This document shows, piece by piece, positions 14,701 through 22,990 of a DNA stretch of 39,499 nt; position 1 is the stretch's first letter, and every line of letters starts with the position of its first letter. This DNA is from Chthoniobacterales bacterium. Its GTDB lineage: Bacteria > Verrucomicrobiota > Verrucomicrobiia > Chthoniobacterales > UBA10450. The notes below the pieces were generated by a model that was given only the letters and a program-made list of their open reading frames with translations, was not told the origin of the DNA and did no database searches. The stretch spans positions 1-39,499 of the forward strand of contig QHBM01000009.1 of assembly GCA_003244145.1 (NCBI GenBank). Reading direction: 5' to 3'. Position numbers and translations under genes: made by a program.

Positions 14701-16092
14701 ATGAAAGACATGACTCAGGGTTCCGTGACGAAGCACCTGATTCACATGTCCTCCTTTATGGCCGTGAGCATGCTGGTGCAGACGCTTTACCTTTTGGCCG
14801 ACCTCTACTGGGTGGGCCGGCTCGGGAAGGAAGCGATCGCCGCAGTAGGCCTATCGGGAAATTTGATGATGGTGGTCCTGGCGCTAACCCAGACGCTGGG
14901 CGTGGGAGCTACCACTGTCATCGCCCAGGCGGCGGGCCGAAAGGACCAGGCGCAGGCTGAGTTCGCCTTCAATCAATCCATCGTCCTGTCGCTGCTGGCC
15001 GCGCTGGCTTTCGGCGTTTGTTCCTTTCCATTTCGAAGCCAGTACAGCCAGGCCTTGAGTGCGGATGCTACGACCGCTGCATTGGCCGAGAGTTATCTCC
15101 TCTGGTTTATTCCTGCACTGATGCTTCAGTTTCCGCTGGTCTCTCTCGGTTCGGCCTTGCGGGCGACCGGTATCATCAAGCCGGCGGTTGGGTTGCAGGT
15201 CCTTAGCGTCATCCTAAACATGGTGCTGGCGCCGCTACTTATCTTCGGCGTCGGACCTTTCCCAAAACTCGGAATAGCAGGCGCGGCCCTGGCAACTTTC
15301 ATTTCGATCCTGGCCGCGAACGTTCTTACCATTGTCTATTTCGAGCGCAGTTATCGCTATTTGCGCTTTCGGTTCCAGCAACTAAAACCGCGATGGAAGA
15401 TTTGGTGGTCGATGCTGCGGATCGGCCTTCCGGCCGGAGCTGAGTTTGCCTTGATGGCGGTTTATATTGTGGTGGTCTATGCCATCATTCGCCCCTTTGG
15501 CGCGGCCGCCCAAGCTGGGTTCGGCGTCGGTGCGAGAGTCATGCAGGCGATGTTTTTGCCGGTCATAGCAATCGCTTTTGCCGTTGCTCCGATTATCGGC
15601 CAAAACTTTGGAGGACGGCGCGCCGATCGCGTCCGCAGTTCGTTTTACTCAGCCTTAGCCATTACATCAGGAACGATGCTGTTGCTGACCATCCTGGCGC
15701 AACTCGCGCCGGGTAACTTCATTCGCGGCTTTTCGAGCGACGCCAGTGTCATAGCTTTTGGCAGCGATTATCTAAAGATCATCTCGCTGAATTTCGTGGC
15801 CATGGGGATCGTCTTTACCAGCTCGAGCGTGTTCCAAGGCATCGGCAACACATTACCGCCATTGCTCAGCTCCGCGACGCGCCTAGTGCTCTTTGCTCTG
15901 CCCGCCGCGATGTTATCGCGTATGCCTGGGTTTCAGATCAAGCACATCTGGTACTTCTCTGTCGTTTCCATTCTCGTCCAAGCCTGCACCAACCTTCTTC
16001 TTTTGCGCCGGGAGTTTCGAAAGAAACTGACCTTCCCGGAAAGCAATGCCGCGGCCGATCCTGTTTCAGGATCGGCTGCTACGGCTGGATAG
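14701..16092 (+). CDS. MATE family efflux transporter
   Basis: The 463-residue product has about twelve hydrophobic segments and the two-fold MATE pattern: MAVSMLVQTLYLLADLYWVGRLG in the first helix pair, then TQTLGVGATTVIAQAAGRKD, and the corresponding VAPIIGQNFGGRRADRV in the second half. MATE proteins export cationic drugs or metabolites in exchange for H+ or Na+. It follows the PLP enzyme by 36 bases and could export that pathway's product. Its extreme C-terminus (DPVSGSAATAG) is encoded by a 10-bp perfect palindrome that looks like an acquired repeat arm. Its stop is five bases from that of the convergent peptidase gene. Confidence 0.9.
   Translation: MKDMTQGSVTKHLIHMSSFMAVSMLVQTLYLLADLYWVGRLGKEAIAAVGLSGNLMMVVLALTQTLGVGATTVIAQAAGRKDQAQAEFAFNQSIVLSLLAALAFGVCSFPFRSQYSQALSADATTAALAESYLLWFIPALMLQFPLVSLGSALRATGIIKPAVGLQVLSVILNMVLAPLLIFGVGPFPKLGIAGAALATFISILAANVLTIVYFERSYRYLRFRFQQLKPRWKIWWSMLRIGLPAGAEFALMAVYIVVVYAIIRPFGAAAQAGFGVGARVMQAMFLPVIAIAFAVAPIIGQNFGGRRADRVRSSFYSALAITSGTMLLLTILAQLAPGNFIRGFSSDASVIAFGSDYLKIISLNFVAMGIVFTSSSVFQGIGNTLPPLLSSATRLVLFALPAAMLSRMPGFQIKHIWYFSVVSILVQACTNLLLLRREFRKKLTFPESNAAADPVSGSAATAG
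16054..16076. repeat. Solitary palindromic arm inside the MATE 3' end
   Basis: GCCGATCCTG (16054-16063) and CAGGATCGGC (16067-16076) pair perfectly around TTT. On the minus strand it begins GTAGCAGCC, which recalls the GTAGGGC ends of the extragenic arms. It may also stop transcription of this gene, as almost no intergenic space follows. Confidence 0.5.
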
Positions 16093-16097
16093 AAGCC

Positions 16098-18329
16098 TTA
16101 TTTCGGTGACGCGGGCGGCGCCACTTCCGCCGGCGCGGTTTTCTCCAAGCCGCGACGCTTGAGCAACGGACCCACGTCCGGATCGCCGCCAGTAAAGTTA
16201 TGGAATAGCTTCAAGGCATCATCACTACCGCCGCGGGAAAGCAGCGTCTCGCGGAAATGATCGCCGTTCTCGCGCTTCAGGCCGCCATGCTGCTTGAACC
16301 ATTCCACACTGTCCGCATCAAGGACCTCACTCCAAAGATAGGAGTAATAACCGGCAGAATAACCGCCTGCGAAAGCATGCGAGAAATAGGTCGAACGATA
16401 ACGTGGCGGCACGGGTGGATAATCAACTCCGGCCTTCTTCAACGCTGCCGCTTCAAATGCGAGCGTGTCGGTCGGCACTTCCTCCGGTTTAAGCTGATGC
16501 CACGCCTGATCGAGAAGCGACGCGGCCAGGTATTCGGTAGTCTTGAAGCCCTGGTTAAATTTTTCGGCGGCCAACACTTTATCGAGTAGCTCAGCGGGCA
16601 TGGGTTCACCCGTCTTGTAGTGCTTGGCGTAGTTCTTTAGGATCTCCGGCCAGGTCGCCCACATCTCATTAACCTGCGAAGGATACTCCACGAAATCGCG
16701 CGGCACGCTTGTCCCACTGAAACGCGGATACTTCACATTCGAAAACATTCCGTGCAACGCGTGACCGAATTCGTGAAAAGCCGTCCGGACTTCGTCGAAT
16801 GTCAGCAACGTCGGTTCGCCATTAGGCGGCTTGGGAATATTGAGATGGTTGGCTACGACCGGTTTGGTTCCAAGCAGGCCATTCTGCCCGACATACTGGT
16901 TCATCCACGCGCCGCCACGTTTGGAAGGCCGCGCGTAGTAATCGCCAATGAAAAGCGCCAGCGGTTTGCCGTCGTGATCGAACACCTCCCAAATCCGGAC
17001 GTCAGCCAGGTAAACGGGAAGGTCCTTGCGTTCCTTGAAGGTAAGACCGTAAAGCTTGCCCGCGGCATAGAAGACGCCATCGGTGATGACATGGTTCAAC
17101 TCGTAGTAAGGCTTTAGTTGCGACTCGTCGAAGGCGTAACGCGCCTTTCGCACTTTCTCGGAATAGAAATCCCAATCCCAGGCGGCGAGTTGGAAGCCGC
17201 CTTTTTCCTGGTCGATGATAGCCTGCATGTCGGCGCCTTCCTTCTTTGCATTCGCAACCGCGGCCGGGGCGAGATCGGAGAGTAGCTTGTTAACGGTCGG
17301 GACATCCTTGGCCGTCTGGTCTTCTAGCTGATAGGCCGCGTGGCTGGCATAACCCAGCAGCGTGGCGCGGTCCGCCCGCAGTTTCGCAGTACGGCTCACG
17401 ACCTGTTTGTTGTCCCACTCGCCCCCGTGACTATTCCGCGCGAGCGAGGTCTGCATGATTTTTTCACGGAGCGCACGGTTCTGAAGCGAAGCCAGCGAAG
17501 GCTGTCCACTGGTGTTCAACAAGCGGATGACGAACTTGCCTTCCTTCCCATCGGCTTTCGCGGCCGCGGCGACCGCCGCGATTTCATTGTCGGATAAGCC
17601 GGCGAGGTCTTCGCGTTTGTCGACCACGATCGATGACGCGTTCTTTTCCTTAAGCACATTTTGCTCGAACGTGGTTTGCAGCGTAGCCAGCTCGGAATTT
17701 ATCGCTTTCAGCTTGGTCTTGTCCGCTTCCGAGAGCTTGGCGCCGGCCCGGACGAAATCCTTGTAGTAACGCTCGAGGAGCCATTTCGATTCCGGATCGA
17801 GACCGCTGTTGGCGCGATCGTTGTAGAGGGCTTCGATCCGCCCGAAGAGCTGGCCATTGAGATGGATCGCGTCATTATGCGCGGAAAATTTCGGCGCCAT
17901 TTCCTTTTCGATCTTCTGCAGGTTGGGATTGGTGTTGGCCGCCGCGAAATTCGAAAAAATACGGCGGGCCCGGCCCAGGAGTTGCCCGGAACGCTCGAGA
18001 GCAACGACAGTGTTATCGAAGCTCGGTTTCTCCGCTTGTTTGGCGATCGCGTCTGCTTCCTTTTCTTCTTCGGCAATCCCCTGTTCGAGCGCCGGCTGGA
18101 AATGCTCGTCCTTGATCTTATCGAAGGGCGGCAACTGGTAGGGCAGCGTGCTTTCCGTGAGAAGCGGGTTCGTCGTATCTTTCATATTTGCTGGGCTCGG
18201 GGAAGGCGAGGCTGGCGTCACCGCGCTGCAAATCGGCGCGCCCATCGACCCAAGCGAGACCGCCGCGACGCAGGCGCCGATAATTAATCGAGACAAGATG
18301 GGGGCCGAAGGTTGAGTAGGATTTTGCAT
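16098..18329 (-). CDS. dcp: Exported M3-family peptidyl-dipeptidase (Dcp-like)
   Basis: Dcp removes dipeptides from the C-termini of peptides. The M3 zinc motif HEFGH is at about residue 515 (TAFHEFGHALHGMFSN), with the third ligand region around SQVNEMWATWPEILKNYA. The substrate-side loop typical of the family, HAFAGGYSAGYYSYLWSEV in part, follows, as do the usual N-terminal helical half and length (743 residues). I start at the ATG at 18327-18329 because it opens a signal peptide (SRLIIGACVAAVSLGSMGAPICSA) followed by a Pro/Ser linker; the upstream open frame is not coding-like. A periplasmic or lipoprotein-like location is inferred, whereas the E. coli enzyme is cytosolic/periplasmic without a clear signal. 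Convergent with the MATE gene. Confidence 0.88.
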   Translation of the reverse strand: MQNPTQPSAPILSRLIIGACVAAVSLGSMGAPICSAVTPASPSPSPANMKDTTNPLLTESTLPYQLPPFDKIKDEHFQPALEQGIAEEEKEADAIAKQAEKPSFDNTVVALERSGQLLGRARRIFSNFAAANTNPNLQKIEKEMAPKFSAHNDAIHLNGQLFGRIEALYNDRANSGLDPESKWLLERYYKDFVRAGAKLSEADKTKLKAINSELATLQTTFEQNVLKEKNASSIVVDKREDLAGLSDNEIAAVAAAAKADGKEGKFVIRLLNTSGQPSLASLQNRALREKIMQTSLARNSHGGEWDNKQVVSRTAKLRADRATLLGYASHAAYQLEDQTAKDVPTVNKLLSDLAPAAVANAKKEGADMQAIIDQEKGGFQLAAWDWDFYSEKVRKARYAFDESQLKPYYELNHVITDGVFYAAGKLYGLTFKERKDLPVYLADVRIWEVFDHDGKPLALFIGDYYARPSKRGGAWMNQYVGQNGLLGTKPVVANHLNIPKPPNGEPTLLTFDEVRTAFHEFGHALHGMFSNVKYPRFSGTSVPRDFVEYPSQVNEMWATWPEILKNYAKHYKTGEPMPAELLDKVLAAEKFNQGFKTTEYLAASLLDQAWHQLKPEEVPTDTLAFEAAALKKAGVDYPPVPPRYRSTYFSHAFAGGYSAGYYSYLWSEVLDADSVEWFKQHGGLKRENGDHFRETLLSRGGSDDALKLFHNFTGGDPDVGPLLKRRGLEKTAPAEVAPPASPK

Positions 18330-18470
18330 ATGGTTTGGATGCGGGATTCGCAGCGACGGTCGGCTGGAGCGATTCGAGGTGAAGTTCACTAAAGCGATCA
18401 CCCAGGATTGCGCAAGTGGGCGGAACGTTCGGATTGAATTGTGATGCTCATTCCGACACTTTCTTCGCCA

Positions 18471-19331
18471 ATGACCATCGTTCTTGATCCGCGCTGCACG
18501 GAGTACTCCACGCCCGGACACCCGGAACGTCCGGCGCGAATCGAGCGCGCCGTTCCACTCTTGAAAGATCGCCATCCTCAATGGAAATGGCATCCGCCGC
18601 AGGCCGCCGACGAAACTGCGCTTTTGCGCGCGCACTCAACTGAGCATCTCGCGCGAATTCGCGAGGCCACATACGATTTCGATGCGGACACGGCGGCTCA
18701 TCCCGGGATTTACGAACACGCGGCCCGAGCAACCGGAGCGGCCATCGATGTTGCTCGCGAAGCGTTGCAAGGAAACCGCGCTTTCAGTTTGATGCGGCCG
18801 CCGGGCCATCACGCCATGCGCGATCGCGCGATGGGCTTTTGCTATTTCAGCCACATCGCGATCGCGGCACTCGACGCGCTCCAACACGGCGCGGAGCGGG
18901 TGGCGATATGGGATTTCGATGCGCACCACGGGAACGGGACAGAAGACATCGTGGCGAACAATCCGCGGATCGCGTTTGCTTCGATCCATCAGTTTCCCGG
19001 TTATCCGGGCACCGGAACGCGATCGTTCGGCGACGTTCACAACTTCCCGGTCGCACCCCTCACCCCGCGCCCGAAGCACGTCGCTGAAGTGAGACGGGCG
19101 CTCGATCAGCTGCTCGCGTTCAAACCGGATTTACTGCTCGTTTCCGCCGGCTTCGATGCGTATGCCGGCGATCCGATCACCGAGATGACGCTCGAGCTCG
19201 AAGATTTCGCTACCTTCGGCAACTGGCTCCGCGAAACAAATATTCCATCCGGCGCGATTCTCGAAGGCGGTTACAGCGATGAACTGCCACAGTTAATCGA
19301 CGCCTTTCTCACGAGTTGTGAGAGTGCCTGA
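18471..19331 (+). CDS. Histone deacetylase superfamily amidohydrolase (AcuC/HDAC-like)
   Basis: Bacterial members are zinc amidohydrolases acting on acetylated polyamines or lysines. The 286-residue product has HPERPARI near the start, RPPGHHA with the catalytic His pair, WDFDAHHGNGTEDI with zinc ligands Asp and His, and SAGFDAYAGDP with the third ligand Asp. EGGYS carries the transition-state Gly-Tyr region. I start at the ATG at 18471, which fits family N-termini (TIVLDPRCTEYSTPGHPERP); an ATG at 18444 is possible and neither has a good ribosome site. The gene runs divergently from the peptidase. Confidence 0.88.
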   Translation: MTIVLDPRCTEYSTPGHPERPARIERAVPLLKDRHPQWKWHPPQAADETALLRAHSTEHLARIREATYDFDADTAAHPGIYEHAARATGAAIDVAREALQGNRAFSLMRPPGHHAMRDRAMGFCYFSHIAIAALDALQHGAERVAIWDFDAHHGNGTEDIVANNPRIAFASIHQFPGYPGTGTRSFGDVHNFPVAPLTPRPKHVAEVRRALDQLLAFKPDLLLVSAGFDAYAGDPITEMTLELEDFATFGNWLRETNIPSGAILEGGYSDELPQLIDAFLTSCESA

Positions 19332-19388
19332 GACGCGCCCGGCGTTTAGGGTCGCGAGAACCGCCACATACCGGTAATAATCTCCGCC

Positions 19389-20084
19389 ATGTTCCGGCGT
19401 CGCACTCACGACATCTCGCGCTTGGAGGCATTCAGCGACGCCGTGTTTGCCTTTGCCCTCACCCTGCTCGTCGTCTCGCTCGAGGTCCCGAAGAGCTACG
19501 ACCAATTGATGAGCTTGATGATCGGCTTTCCTTCCTTCGCCTGCTGCTTCGGCGTGCTCCTCTGGATTTGGTACGAACACAATCTTTTCTTCCGGCGCTA
19601 CGGTCTACAGGATCCGTACACGGTGTTCCTCAATGGCGTGTTGCTCTTCGTGGTCATGTTCTACGTTTACCCGCTCAAGTTCATGTTCGACTCCGGCTTC
19701 GCGCGGTTTCTTCCGATGGAAGGCCACGGCGTTTACCCGATGACCCTTGGGCAACTATCGCGCGCCTCCGCGGTTTACGGGCTCGGGTTCGTCGCTCTCT
19801 TCGTAATGTTCGGTTTGCTCTATCTGCACGCCTACCGCAAGCGACACGAGTTGGCGCTCGAGCCTATCGAGGTCTTCAATGTGAGAACCTTCGCGGGCCA
19901 GCAAATGGTTAGCGCGGCGGTGGGCATTGTGGTGGTGTTGATCGCGGTGGCGGCCCCGTCCCGGTACGCGTTTATTTCACCGACCGCATTCATTTTGATG
20001 TGGCCGGCGCATGCGATTTACGAAGGGTGGACGCGGAAGAAGCGGCAACGTTTCATGGAGAGGGAATCGCCTCTTCCCGTGTAG
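19389..20084 (+). CDS. TMEM175-family (DUF1211) membrane protein, putative K+ channel
   Basis: The 231-residue product starts with the family hallmark RLEAFSDAVFAFALTLLVV, where RxxxFSD in helix 1 lines the pore in bacterial TMEM175 potassium channels. Six hydrophobic segments follow at about 17-36, 44-64, 80-100, 120-146, 173-190 and 195-210. Length and layout match bacterial single-repeat members, which assemble as tetramers. The C-terminus is basic (RKKRQRF). It ends near a paired repeat before the convergent aldo/keto reductase gene. Confidence 0.85.
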   Translation: MFRRRTHDISRLEAFSDAVFAFALTLLVVSLEVPKSYDQLMSLMIGFPSFACCFGVLLWIWYEHNLFFRRYGLQDPYTVFLNGVLLFVVMFYVYPLKFMFDSGFARFLPMEGHGVYPMTLGQLSRASAVYGLGFVALFVMFGLLYLHAYRKRHELALEPIEVFNVRTFAGQQMVSAAVGIVVVLIAVAAPSRYAFISPTAFILMWPAHAIYEGWTRKKRQRFMERESPLPV

Positions 20085-20129
20085 AGCGAAATCAACGCGG
20101 ACGCCTGTTTCTGCCCAGCGTTCCTGAGC

Positions 20130-20220
20130 AGGTGGATCGGACGCTCCGTCGCGCGATGTCAGAAGATGGCGGCGAAGCCACGTCGAATTAACATCCCGCG
20201 GCGGGGCGCGCGATCCACCT
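20130..20220. repeat. Inverted repeat between convergent genes
   Basis: AGGTGGATCG (20130-20139) recurs inverted as CGATCCACCT (20211-20220), with GGACGCTCC and GGGGCGCG next to the inner ends. The right end overlaps the aldo/keto reductase stop codon. The position and paired design resemble the element at 8037-8114. Confidence 0.45.
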
Positions 20221-21187
20221 ATGCATTTCCGAGAATGGCATCGATCCTGGCCATCACTTCATCCGTCAGCTTCTCGACCAGATCGCCCGCCTTCATGTTT
20301 TCCTTCACCTGCTTCGGCTTGGACGCGCCGGTCAGGACCGAGCTGACGTGCGGATTCTTCAAGCACCAGGCGAGCCCGAGCTGCGGCAATGTCGTCCCGA
20401 GATCGTCCGCCACCTTGGCTAGCTTTTTCACTTTCGCCAGACGCTTGCGCGCCTCCGCTGTCTCAAACTGTTCCCGCAGCCACTCGTAATTCTTCAGGGA
20501 AATCCGCGTGCCGCCCGGGTCGCCGTCATTGTATTTTCCAGTGAGCAATCCGGAGGCGAGCGGCGACCAGATGGTGGTGCCCAGGCCAACCGTCTCGTAG
20601 AGCGGATAAAGTTCTTTTTCCACCCGCTCGCGGTGAAACATGTTGTATTGCGGCTGCTCCATCGTCGGTGGAACCAGCCGCAATTCCCAGGCGATCCGAT
20701 GCGCCGCCGTGATTGCCAGCGCGCTCCACTCCGAGGTGCCCCAGTAGAGCACCTTGCCCTGTGCCACCAGATCGCTCATCGCGCGCACGGTCTCTTCGAT
20801 CGGTGTGTTCGCGTCGGGCCGGTGGCAAAAATATAGATCGAGGTAATCCACCCGCAGGCGGCGGAGCGCCGCGTGGCACGCTTCGATCACATGTTTGCGG
20901 CTGAGTCCTTCCTGGTTCGGCAGATCACCGCCCCAAAAAACTTTGCTCGAAACGAGAAACGTATCTCTCGCCCACCCCTGGCGTTTCAAGATTCGGCCCA
21001 TGACAATCTCGGCTCTGCCGTTGGCATAGGCCTCGGCGTTGTCGAAAAAATTGACGCCGGCGTCATAAGCGATCGTCATCAACTTCTCCGCCGTCTTCTC
21101 CGTGATCTGTTGTGCGAACGTGACCCAGGCGCCGAACGAAAGTTCGCTCACCTGCAAACCCGATTTTCCCAGCCGGCGATATTTCAT
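20219..21187 (-). CDS. Aldo/keto reductase, Kv-beta/YghZ-like
   Basis: NADPH-dependent carbonyl reductase of the AKR superfamily. The 322-residue product starts [20 protein letters not shown], as in the Kv-beta-like branch. The catalytic residues are visible: Asp and Tyr in [14 protein letters not shown], Lys in [10 protein letters not shown] and His in [22 protein letters not shown] and [14 protein letters not shown] follow as in that branch, and a C-terminal NADP region ([15 protein letters not shown]) closes the barrel. I start at the ATG at 21185-21187; an upstream ATG at 21208 would add seven residues. Substrate unknown, probably reactive aldehydes. Confidence 0.9.
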   Translation of the reverse strand: MKYRRLGKSGLQVSELSFGAWVTFAQQITEKTAEKLMTIAYDAGVNFFDNAEAYANGRAEIVMGRILKRQGWARDTFLVSSKVFWGGDLPNQEGLSRKHVIEACHAALRRLRVDYLDLYFCHRPDANTPIEETVRAMSDLVAQGKVLYWGTSEWSALAITAAHRIAWELRLVPPTMEQPQYNMFHRERVEKELYPLYETVGLGTTIWSPLASGLLTGKYNDGDPGGTRISLKNYEWLREQFETAEARKRLAKVKKLAKVADDLGTTLPQLGLAWCLKNPHVSSVLTGASKPKQVKENMKAGDLVEKLTDEVMARIDAILGNA

Positions 21188-21287
21188 GGCTCTGACAGGA
21201 ACTCCCATTCCGGGAAAAAAACAAGCGGGCGCCGAGCAAAACTTGTTTGGCAATCGCGAGGCGGGCGGTTAATAGTGGCCGCGGCAT

Positions 21288-21361
21288 CGGGTCGTAGCAC
21301 AGCTTGGTAGTGCGCTTGAATGGGGTTCAAGAGGTCCCGGGTTCGAATCCCGGCGGCCCGA
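21288..21361 (+). tRNA. tRNA-Pro (anticodon GGG)
   Basis: All arms fold: acceptor CGGGTCG with CGGCCCG, D-stem GCAC/GTGC, anticodon stem CTTGA/TCAAG with loop ATGGGGT (anticodon GGG at loop positions 3-5, G following), T-stem CCGGG/CCCGG with loop TTCGAAT, and discriminator A at 21361. The 3' CCA is not encoded (the next bases are TTA). This tRNA reads CCC and CCU proline codons. Confidence 0.95.
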
Positions 21362-21366
21362 TTAAT

Positions 21367-21446
21367 AAAGGATGAAGGAGGAGGGACGAAGGATGAAAGT
21401 CCGGCGCCTTTGCTTTCATCCTTCTGCCTTCAATCCTTCATCCTTT
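21367..21446. repeat. Long AAAGGATGAAGG inverted repeat between tRNA-Pro and ychF
   Basis: Left arm 21367-21399 and right arm 21413-21446 are nearly perfect inverted copies of about 33 bases made of GGATGAA-type units, around a 13-base loop. The right arm ends in TTTT (21443-21446), so it would serve as a terminator for the tRNA transcript. A related short run, AAAGGATGAGGGATGAA, occurs at about 5599-5615. Confidence 0.6.
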
Positions 21447-21452
21447 TAATTT

Positions 21453-22577
21453 ATGTTGAGCGCGGGAATCGTCGGGCTGCCGAACGTGGGCAAGTCCACT
21501 CTCTTTAACGCCGTCACGCGCACTCGAAAGGCGCAGGCGGCGAACTACCCGTTTTGCACGATCGATCCGAACCTCGGCGTCGTCACTGTGCCCGACTCGC
21601 GCCTCGAAGTGCTCTCGAAACTTTCGCATTCGCAAAAAATCATCCCGGCCGCGATTGAGTTCGTCGACATCGCGGGGCTCGTGAAAGGCGCCAGCGCGGG
21701 CGAAGGCCTCGGTAACCAATTCCTCAGCCACATTCACGAGGTCAACGCGATCGTGCAGGTGGTGCGCTGCTTCGAAGATCCCGATATTCATCATGTCAGC
21801 GGGACGATCGATCCGATCCGCGACATTGAAGTGATTAACACGGAGCTTGTCCTCGCCGATCTCGCGTCCCTCCAAAAGCGCCACGATCGATTGCAAAAGG
21901 AAGTTCGGGCCGGATCGAAAACCGCAAAGGCGGAAGTCGCCGTGATCGACAAATTGCTTCCGCATCTCGACTCGGGAAAACCAGCCATCACCCTCGAGTT
22001 GACGGAGGAAGAAAACCATACGGCCCGCGATTTTTTCCTGCTCAGCTCGAAGCCGACCCTATTCGCCTGCAACGTCGCCGAAGCCGATTTGGCCGCAATT
22101 TCCCAGGAGTTGGACACGAATCCCGCGTGGCAGCATGTGCGCGCGGTACAGGACTACGCGCGGAACCATTTCGCGACCGAAGCGGTCGTCATCAGCGCGC
22201 AAATCGAAAGCGAGCTGGTGGATTTAAGCGAAACGGAAGCGCAGGAATATCTGCGCGATCTCGGCGTGGAAGGAAGCGGGGTGAGCGCCCTCATCCGCGC
22301 CGTTTATCATCTGCTCGGGTTGCGCACGTACCTGACCACCGGCGAAAAGGAAACGCGCGCCTGGACGATTCGCGCCGGCGACAAAGCGCCCGCGGCCGCG
22401 GGCGAGATCCATTCTGATTTCGAGCGTGGCTTCATCGCGGCTGAGACGGTTCACTTCGACGATCTCGTCTCGCTCGGTTCCTTCGCCAAGGCGCGCGAGT
22501 CCGGCAAGCTCCGGATCGAAGGAAAAGATTACGTGGTGAAAGATGGCGACGTGGTCGAGTTCCGTTTCAACGTCTAA
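21453..22577 (+). CDS. ychF: YchF/OLA1-family ATPase
   Basis: Universal P-loop NTPase that prefers ATP and binds ribosomes, with roles in stress responses. The 374-residue product has the P-loop GLPNVGKST at residues 7-15, the family segment NYPFCTIDPN, DIAGLVKGAS as G3, and NVAE in place of the GTP-specific NKxD (why the family uses ATP). A C-terminal TGS domain follows (TYLTTGEKETRAWTI, YVVKDGDVVEFRFNV). Start ATG at 21453, 92 bases after the tRNA. Length is typical. Confidence 0.95.
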   Translation: MLSAGIVGLPNVGKSTLFNAVTRTRKAQAANYPFCTIDPNLGVVTVPDSRLEVLSKLSHSQKIIPAAIEFVDIAGLVKGASAGEGLGNQFLSHIHEVNAIVQVVRCFEDPDIHHVSGTIDPIRDIEVINTELVLADLASLQKRHDRLQKEVRAGSKTAKAEVAVIDKLLPHLDSGKPAITLELTEEENHTARDFFLLSSKPTLFACNVAEADLAAISQELDTNPAWQHVRAVQDYARNHFATEAVVISAQIESELVDLSETEAQEYLRDLGVEGSGVSALIRAVYHLLGLRTYLTTGEKETRAWTIRAGDKAPAAAGEIHSDFERGFIAAETVHFDDLVSLGSFAKARESGKLRIEGKDYVVKDGDVVEFRFNV

Positions 22578-22624
22578 GCCACTGTTAAGTCGTTTTGAAA
22601 TCATGTGGAAAAAAATGTCCGTTG

Positions 22625-22640
22625 AATCGCCTGTGCGATT
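22625..22640. promoter_or_regulatory. Small palindrome before the PIN cassette
   Basis: AATCGC (22625-22630) and GCGATT (22635-22640) flank CTGT, 18 bases before the ATG of the first gene of the PIN-domain cassette. Many antitoxins bind palindromes in this position, so it is a candidate operator; there is no direct evidence. Confidence 0.25.
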
Positions 22641-22657
22641 AAGCGACGCTGAAACGT

Positions 22658-22990
22658 ATGGCATCGGAAACCCCAGAAACTCCTCCATCGAAAATAGGTC
22701 TGCATGAGGCAGTCGCCGCAGCCAAACGTTTCTTCACCGAACTCTACGGCGTCGGTGGCGTCGGTTCGATCGACAACGTTTTGCTCGAAGAAGTCGAAGA
22801 GAGGGCGGACGAATGGTTAATTACCTTCGGCTTCGATACGCGCCGAGTTGTTCATGAGTCGATTCCGGGGCTCATCATGTCCTTACCAAAACGGGAGGAA
22901 ATGACCCGCCTTTTCAAGACGTTCATAGTTGATGCGCACACAGGGAAAGTTCGCGCCATGAAGATTCACCCAAGCGCGGTGGCCGTTTGA
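22658..22990 (+). CDS. Small protein encoded with a PIN-domain gene
   Basis: The 110-residue product has no signal peptide. It begins with a Pro/Ser-rich start and a helix (GLHEAVAAAKRFFTELYG), then a long beta stretch (NVLLEEVEERADEWLITFGFDTR) and ends FKTFIVDAHTGKVRAMKIH. The helix followed by antiparallel strands and a closing DAHTGKV hairpin resembles a PepSY-like fold. It does not look like a DNA-binding antitoxin of a known class. Its TGA stop overlaps the TTG start of the PIN gene, so both proteins are made together, suggesting a partner or neutralising role. Confidence 0.6.
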   Translation: MASETPETPPSKIGLHEAVAAAKRFFTELYGVGGVGSIDNVLLEEVEERADEWLITFGFDTRRVVHESIPGLIMSLPKREEMTRLFKTFIVDAHTGKVRAMKIHPSAVAV

